Below the pieces are notes generated by a model. That model was not told the origin of the DNA, did no database searches, and was given only the letters and a program-made list of their open reading frames with translations. From Pseudomonas sp. Irchel 3E13 (GTDB lineage: Bacteria > Pseudomonadota > Gammaproteobacteria > Pseudomonadales > Pseudomonadaceae), in the NCBI RefSeq assembly GCF_900187455.1, contig NZ_FYDX01000006.1, forward strand, positions 124,001-188,000: 64,000 nucleotides of DNA, in the 5' to 3' direction. Shown one piece after another: positions 61,283 to 64,000 of the stretch. Each line of letters starts with the position of its first letter. The stretch's first letter is position 1. Position numbers and translations under genes: made by a program.

Positions 61283-62049
61283 AAAGACCTCAACTCGTTC
61301 CGCCTTGTCCCGGCTGGAAAGAGGACTTGCCAGGTCCCAACGAGTCGCCAGTAGTAATCCCGGCGCTTGGGTTCGATACGCCCAACCATCAGGATGATGT
61401 CTTTCTGGAACTGCCGCGTGCATCAGCACTTATCAGAGGCTTGATTATCTGGTTTGCACCGGTAATGAGCACGTTACTGATCGCATCGTCATGGCTTGTT
61501 TTATCTGTTGAGCAAACACTGAAGTTCGAGATTTGGCTGGTATTTATCTCAACCATGCTTGTTGGAATTTGGTCTCTCTGGTTCTGTGTGAAAATCGACA
61601 TAGCACCTCCCCGAGACTTACCCCTTCGCTTCAACCGCGCCCGCCAGCGCCTCTATGCCTACAACTTCAAGCACCGCTGGTGGAACCCTTTTGAACGCTG
61701 GCAGGTAGTACCCGTAGCCTACGACTGGTCCCAAGTCCGCGCCGAACGCTGGAGCAGACGTCACGCCACTGCCCAAGGCGGGATCATCTTCCAGTGCGGT
61801 GTCGAACTCTCCATTGTCAAGCCAGGCACCAACCAAGTCATCGACCGCTTCCGCCTGACCGCCATGGGCGCCGACGCGCACGCCTGGGCCTACGTTTGCA
61901 CCTACATGCAGCAAGGCCCCGACGCACTGCCGCCACCCGGCCCGCCGTGGGACCACAACGATGTGCTGTGGTGCAACGTCGCGATGCTTCTCGCGCCCAA
62001 GGTCAAATGGCCCGCCGATATGGACCTGGAATCGAGGACGGCGCCATGA
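61208..62049 (+). repeat. Direct repeat copy 1 (toxin tail plus immunity gene)
   Basis: 842 bases that recur at 62115-62956 without any length change, a period of 907. The unit starts inside the last 25 codons of the toxin (DEAGVALLIVKEDKIGEW) and ends at the immunity stop. Divergence is concentrated in the part coding the membrane hairpin. Confidence 0.88.
61279..62049 (+). CDS. Probable T6SS immunity protein, copy 1 (DUF6708-like)
   Basis: 256 aa from the ATG at 61279, overlapping the toxin stop by 4 bases. Two membrane helices span residues 50-77 and 83-106. The rest is cytoplasmic or periplasmic, with PPRDLPLRFNRARQRLY, WWNPFERWQVVPVAYDW and a C-terminal PPWDHNDVLWCNVAMLLAP. The protein type is commonly found next to VasX/BTH_I2691-type toxins and resembles DUF6708 proteins. 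Immunity function is inferred from position, coupling and membrane topology, since the partner toxins act on membranes. Confidence 0.72.
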   Translation: MKRPQLVPPCPGWKEDLPGPNESPVVIPALGFDTPNHQDDVFLELPRASALIRGLIIWFAPVMSTLLIASSWLVLSVEQTLKFEIWLVFISTMLVGIWSLWFCVKIDIAPPRDLPLRFNRARQRLYAYNFKHRWWNPFERWQVVPVAYDWSQVRAERWSRRHATAQGGIIFQCGVELSIVKPGTNQVIDRFRLTAMGADAHAWAYVCTYMQQGPDALPPPGPPWDHNDVLWCNVAMLLAPKVKWPADMDLESRTAP

Positions 62050-62189
62050 GCACTGCCCTGAGCGATATATCGGTGGATTTAGGGGTTCTCGGTATTCAAA
62101 CCATCAAGTTTGCAGATGAAGCGGGTGTCGCCCGGCTGATTGTGAAGGAAGACAAGATTGGCGAATGGAAGGGGTGGGGCTCCGAATGA
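62046..62189 (+). pseudogene. Orphan toxin C-terminal tail between the immunity copies
   Basis: 47 codons from the ATG at 62046, which overlaps the first immunity stop (ATGA). The first 23 residues (MSTALSDISVDLGVLG...) are not seen elsewhere in the window. The last 24, from DEAGVARLIVKEDKIGEW to GWGSE, are almost the same as the end of the toxin at 61208-61282. It ends in ATGA with the second immunity gene. Most likely a remnant of a second toxin, kept as a coupling leader. Confidence 0.65.
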
Positions 62190-62956
62190 AAAGGCCTCAA
62201 CTTGTTCCGCCTTGTCCCGGCTGGAAAGAGGACTTGCCCGGTCCCGGCGAGTCGCCAGTAGTAGTTCCGGCGCTTGGGTTCGATACGCCCAACCATCAAG
62301 ATGAGGTCTTTCTGGAGCTGCCGCGTGCTTCAGCACTTATAAGGGGAGTGGTGATCTGGTTTGCACCGGTATCGGGTATTTTCCTTGCCATGTTGTTGTG
62401 GGATTTCCTATCAAATGTGCAGGCAATGAGTTTTGAATTGTGGATCATGTTTGTGTCCATTTTGCTCGTTGGCGGGTGGTTAACTCCATTCTTCTGGAAA
62501 TTCGATGTCACACCTCCTCGCGATCTTCCCCTTCGCTTCAACCGCCTCCGCCAACGCCTCTACACCTACAACTTCAAGTACCGCTGGTGGAACCCTTTTG
62601 AACGCTGGCAGGTAGTGCCGGTTGCCTACGACTGGTCCCAAGTCCGCGCCGAACGCTGGAGCAGACGTCACGCCACTGCCCAAGGCGGGATCATCTTCCA
62701 GTGCGGTGTCGAACTCTCCATCGTCAAACCCGGCACCAACCAAGTCATCGACCGCTTCCCCCTGACCGCCATGGGCGCTGACGCGCACGCCTGGGCCTAC
62801 GTTTGCACCTACATGCAAAAAGGCCCCGACGCACTGCCGCCACCCGGCCCGCCGTGGGACCACAACGATGTGCTGTGGTGCAACGTCGCGATGCTTCTAG
62901 CTCCCAAGGTTGAATGGCCCGCCGATATGGACCTGGAATCGAGGACGGCGCCATGA
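62115..62956 (+). repeat. Direct repeat copy 2 (toxin tail plus immunity gene)
   Basis: Second copy of the 842-base unit at 61208-62049, in the same orientation and with no indels between copies. Confidence 0.88.
62186..62956 (+). CDS. Probable T6SS immunity protein, copy 2 (DUF6708-like)
   Basis: 256 aa, paralogous to the copy at 61279. Residues 1-54 differ at 3 positions and residues 110-256 at about 6, but in residues 55-109, the membrane hairpin, about 32 of 55 positions differ (PVSGIFLAMLLWDFLSNVQA here). It is translationally coupled to the orphan toxin tail. Probably protects against a different toxin variant. A tiny frame of 18 codons follows at 62953 and is not called. Confidence 0.72.
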   Translation: MKRPQLVPPCPGWKEDLPGPGESPVVVPALGFDTPNHQDEVFLELPRASALIRGVVIWFAPVSGIFLAMLLWDFLSNVQAMSFELWIMFVSILLVGGWLTPFFWKFDVTPPRDLPLRFNRLRQRLYTYNFKYRWWNPFERWQVVPVAYDWSQVRAERWSRRHATAQGGIIFQCGVELSIVKPGTNQVIDRFPLTAMGADAHAWAYVCTYMQKGPDALPPPGPPWDHNDVLWCNVAMLLAPKVEWPADMDLESRTAP

Positions 62957-63039
62957 GGGCCGCCATAACTTCCACTTCCCTACGTTTGCGGTTATTCGCA
63001 AGAGCGTAATCGCGGGTGAATACCCACCGATTGAGTGCC

Positions 63040-63492
63040 TCAGGCCCGCCGCATCCCGATATGCGGAATGCCGTCCTCCAGGTATTCCTCGCCCGCCACC
63101 TCGAAGCCATGCTTGCGGTAATAGCCCTGCAGATGCGCCTGGGCCGAGAGGTATACCGGCACGTCCGGCCAGTTCTCTTCGGCATGCTTGAGGCCCTGCA
63201 CCATCAGTTCGTGGCCCAGCCCCTGGCCGCGGCCCACCTCGGCGATGAGCACCCGGCCGATCACCACATCGCCACCCTGGGATGTCGGATCGAGCAAGCG
63301 CAGATAAGCCACCAGCTGATTGTCCTGCCAGGCCATCAAGTGGCAGGTGTCGCCGCTCAGGTCCTGGCCATCGAGGTCCTGGTAGGCGCATTTCTGCTCG
63401 ACCACGAACACTTCGTTGCGCAACTGCATCACGGCGTAGAGCTGTTCTTTGCCAAGGTCGGCGTGATGTTTGCAAATCCACTCGATGGGCAT
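63040..63492 (-). CDS. elaA: GNAT acetyltransferase, ElaA family
   Basis: 150 aa from MPIEWICKHHADLGKEQLYAV at 63492. ElaA-type GNAT features: QLRNEVFVVEQKCAYQDLDGQD, GRVLIAEVGRGQGLGHELM (acetyl-CoA P loop) and YYRKHGFEVAGEEYLEDGIPHIGM. Substrate unknown. It is convergent with the accessory toxin/immunity block, so it marks the return of core genome on the right. Confidence 0.92.
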   Translation of the reverse strand: MPIEWICKHHADLGKEQLYAVMQLRNEVFVVEQKCAYQDLDGQDLSGDTCHLMAWQDNQLVAYLRLLDPTSQGGDVVIGRVLIAEVGRGQGLGHELMVQGLKHAEENWPDVPVYLSAQAHLQGYYRKHGFEVAGEEYLEDGIPHIGMRRA

Positions 63493-63727
63493 GACGGTTC
63501 TCTCTGGTTGGATGCGCCGATGATAACCAGCCTCGACGGCGCTGACATTTTTTGTCGTAAGCCAAAGTGTCCGCAAAACCGGCAGGAATAGAGGCACATA
63601 GCTATCATTTGCTGCTGCCACCCGGACGGTCGTTTGTGTAATCTGGCCGTCGCAACCTGGATTTGTTGGCACTGAAACGCTCAAGCGGTCAAACCACAAC
63701 GCGGAAGCTCCGCTATAGGATTTGAGC

Positions 63728-64000
63728 ATGCGACCCTTGCTCCGAGTCTTGTGTTTGCTTGGAATGTTGTCAGTTACCCCGGCGCATGCCGAAAAACTCC
63801 GTCTGGTTGCCGATGCCTGGCCACCTTTCACCGATGCCAGCATGGCGCAGGGCGGTCTAGCCACCGCTTTGGTCAAGACGGCGCTCGAACGCGCGGGTTT
63901 TGCCAGTGACTTCGAGCAGGTGCCCTGGGCGCGGGCGTTGATGGGCATTGGCGATGGTCGCTACGACGTGCTGGTCAATGCCTGGTACAACGAATCCCGC
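63728..64000 (+). CDS. Periplasmic solute-binding protein, N-terminus only
   Basis: The first 91 codons are visible, open to the window edge. A signal peptide (residues 1-21, ending TPAHA) is followed by EKLRLVADAWPPFTDASMAQGG and RYDVLVNAWYNESR, an SBP_bac_3-type N-lobe similar in layout to the gene at 36480. Start ATG at 63728. Ligand cannot be told. Confidence 0.85.
   Translation, partial: MRPLLRVLCLLGMLSVTPAHAEKLRLVADAWPPFTDASMAQGGLATALVKTALERAGFASDFEQVPWARALMGIGDGRYDVLVNAWYNESR

Noticed and set aside
62953..63009. An 18-codon frame overlapping the second immunity stop (ATGA)
   Set aside because: It mimics the coupled start seen at 62046 but lacks the toxin-tail residues and any motif; too short to call.

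Overview
The window is chromosomal DNA from a Pseudomonas of the fluorescens/putida lineage. The evidence is the medium-chain polyhydroxyalkanoate (PHA) cluster phaC1-phaZ-phaC2-phaD with convergent phaI-phaF, the pyrR-pyrB-pyrC' operon with an inactive dihydroorotase homologue, a reduced Pil-Chp chemosensory cluster, high GC with strong third-position bias, and GTAGGAGCGAGCTTGCTCGC-type REP repeats. Gene order agrees, as far as I recall it, with the corresponding stretch of the P. putida chromosome, so most of the window is core genome.

Layout. 1-3407 (minus): ubiE-ubiJ-ubiB-hisI, ubiquinone head-group steps running into histidine biosynthesis. 3536-10404: PHA storage, with a small granule-associated protein, the phasins phaI-phaF (plus), and the regulator, two synthases and depolymerase (minus). 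10756-13163 (minus): a DUF971 protein and the HslUV protease. 13394-19256 (minus): pyrC'-pyrB-pyrR-ruvX-algH, a TonB protein and gshB. 19464-28702 (plus): pilG-pilH-pilI-pilJ-chpA-chpC, the chemosensory pathway that controls type IV pili. 28699-38205: rsmE, bioA, an exported flavin amine oxidase, cytochrome b561 plus YceI, rhlE, a periplasmic binding protein and metF. 38314-39723: ahcY behind a TATAAT promoter and an S-adenosylhomocysteine riboswitch. 40062-47315: housekeeping and membrane genes (thioesterase, Na+/H+ antiporter, EamA, MAPEG, mltA, cytochrome c', DUF1090, ligB). 47504-56132: metK with an ArsR-methyltransferase regulator, diverging from tkt-epd-pgk-(two small lipoproteins)-fba. 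56331-59307: a REC-PAS-GGDEF-EAL protein, a YgjP-type metallopeptidase and a small winged-helix protein.

59308-63009 is the one clearly accessory segment. It holds a type VI secretion (T6SS) VasX/BTH_I2691-type toxin gene that has lost its middle and its reading frame, followed by two tandem copies of a two-helix membrane protein that is probably its immunity protein. A short orphan toxin tail sits between the copies. The two immunity copies derive from an 842-bp direct duplication with a 907-bp period. They are almost identical except across their transmembrane hairpin, which has diverged strongly. This is the most interesting structure in the window. The end of the window returns to core genes: an ElaA-type acetyltransferase and the start of another periplasmic binding protein.

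Functionally, several genes meet on the methyl cycle (metF, ahcY, metK, the SahR-like regulator), on PHA storage, and on surface motility and c-di-GMP signalling. I saw no tRNA, rRNA, CRISPR array or complete insertion sequence.
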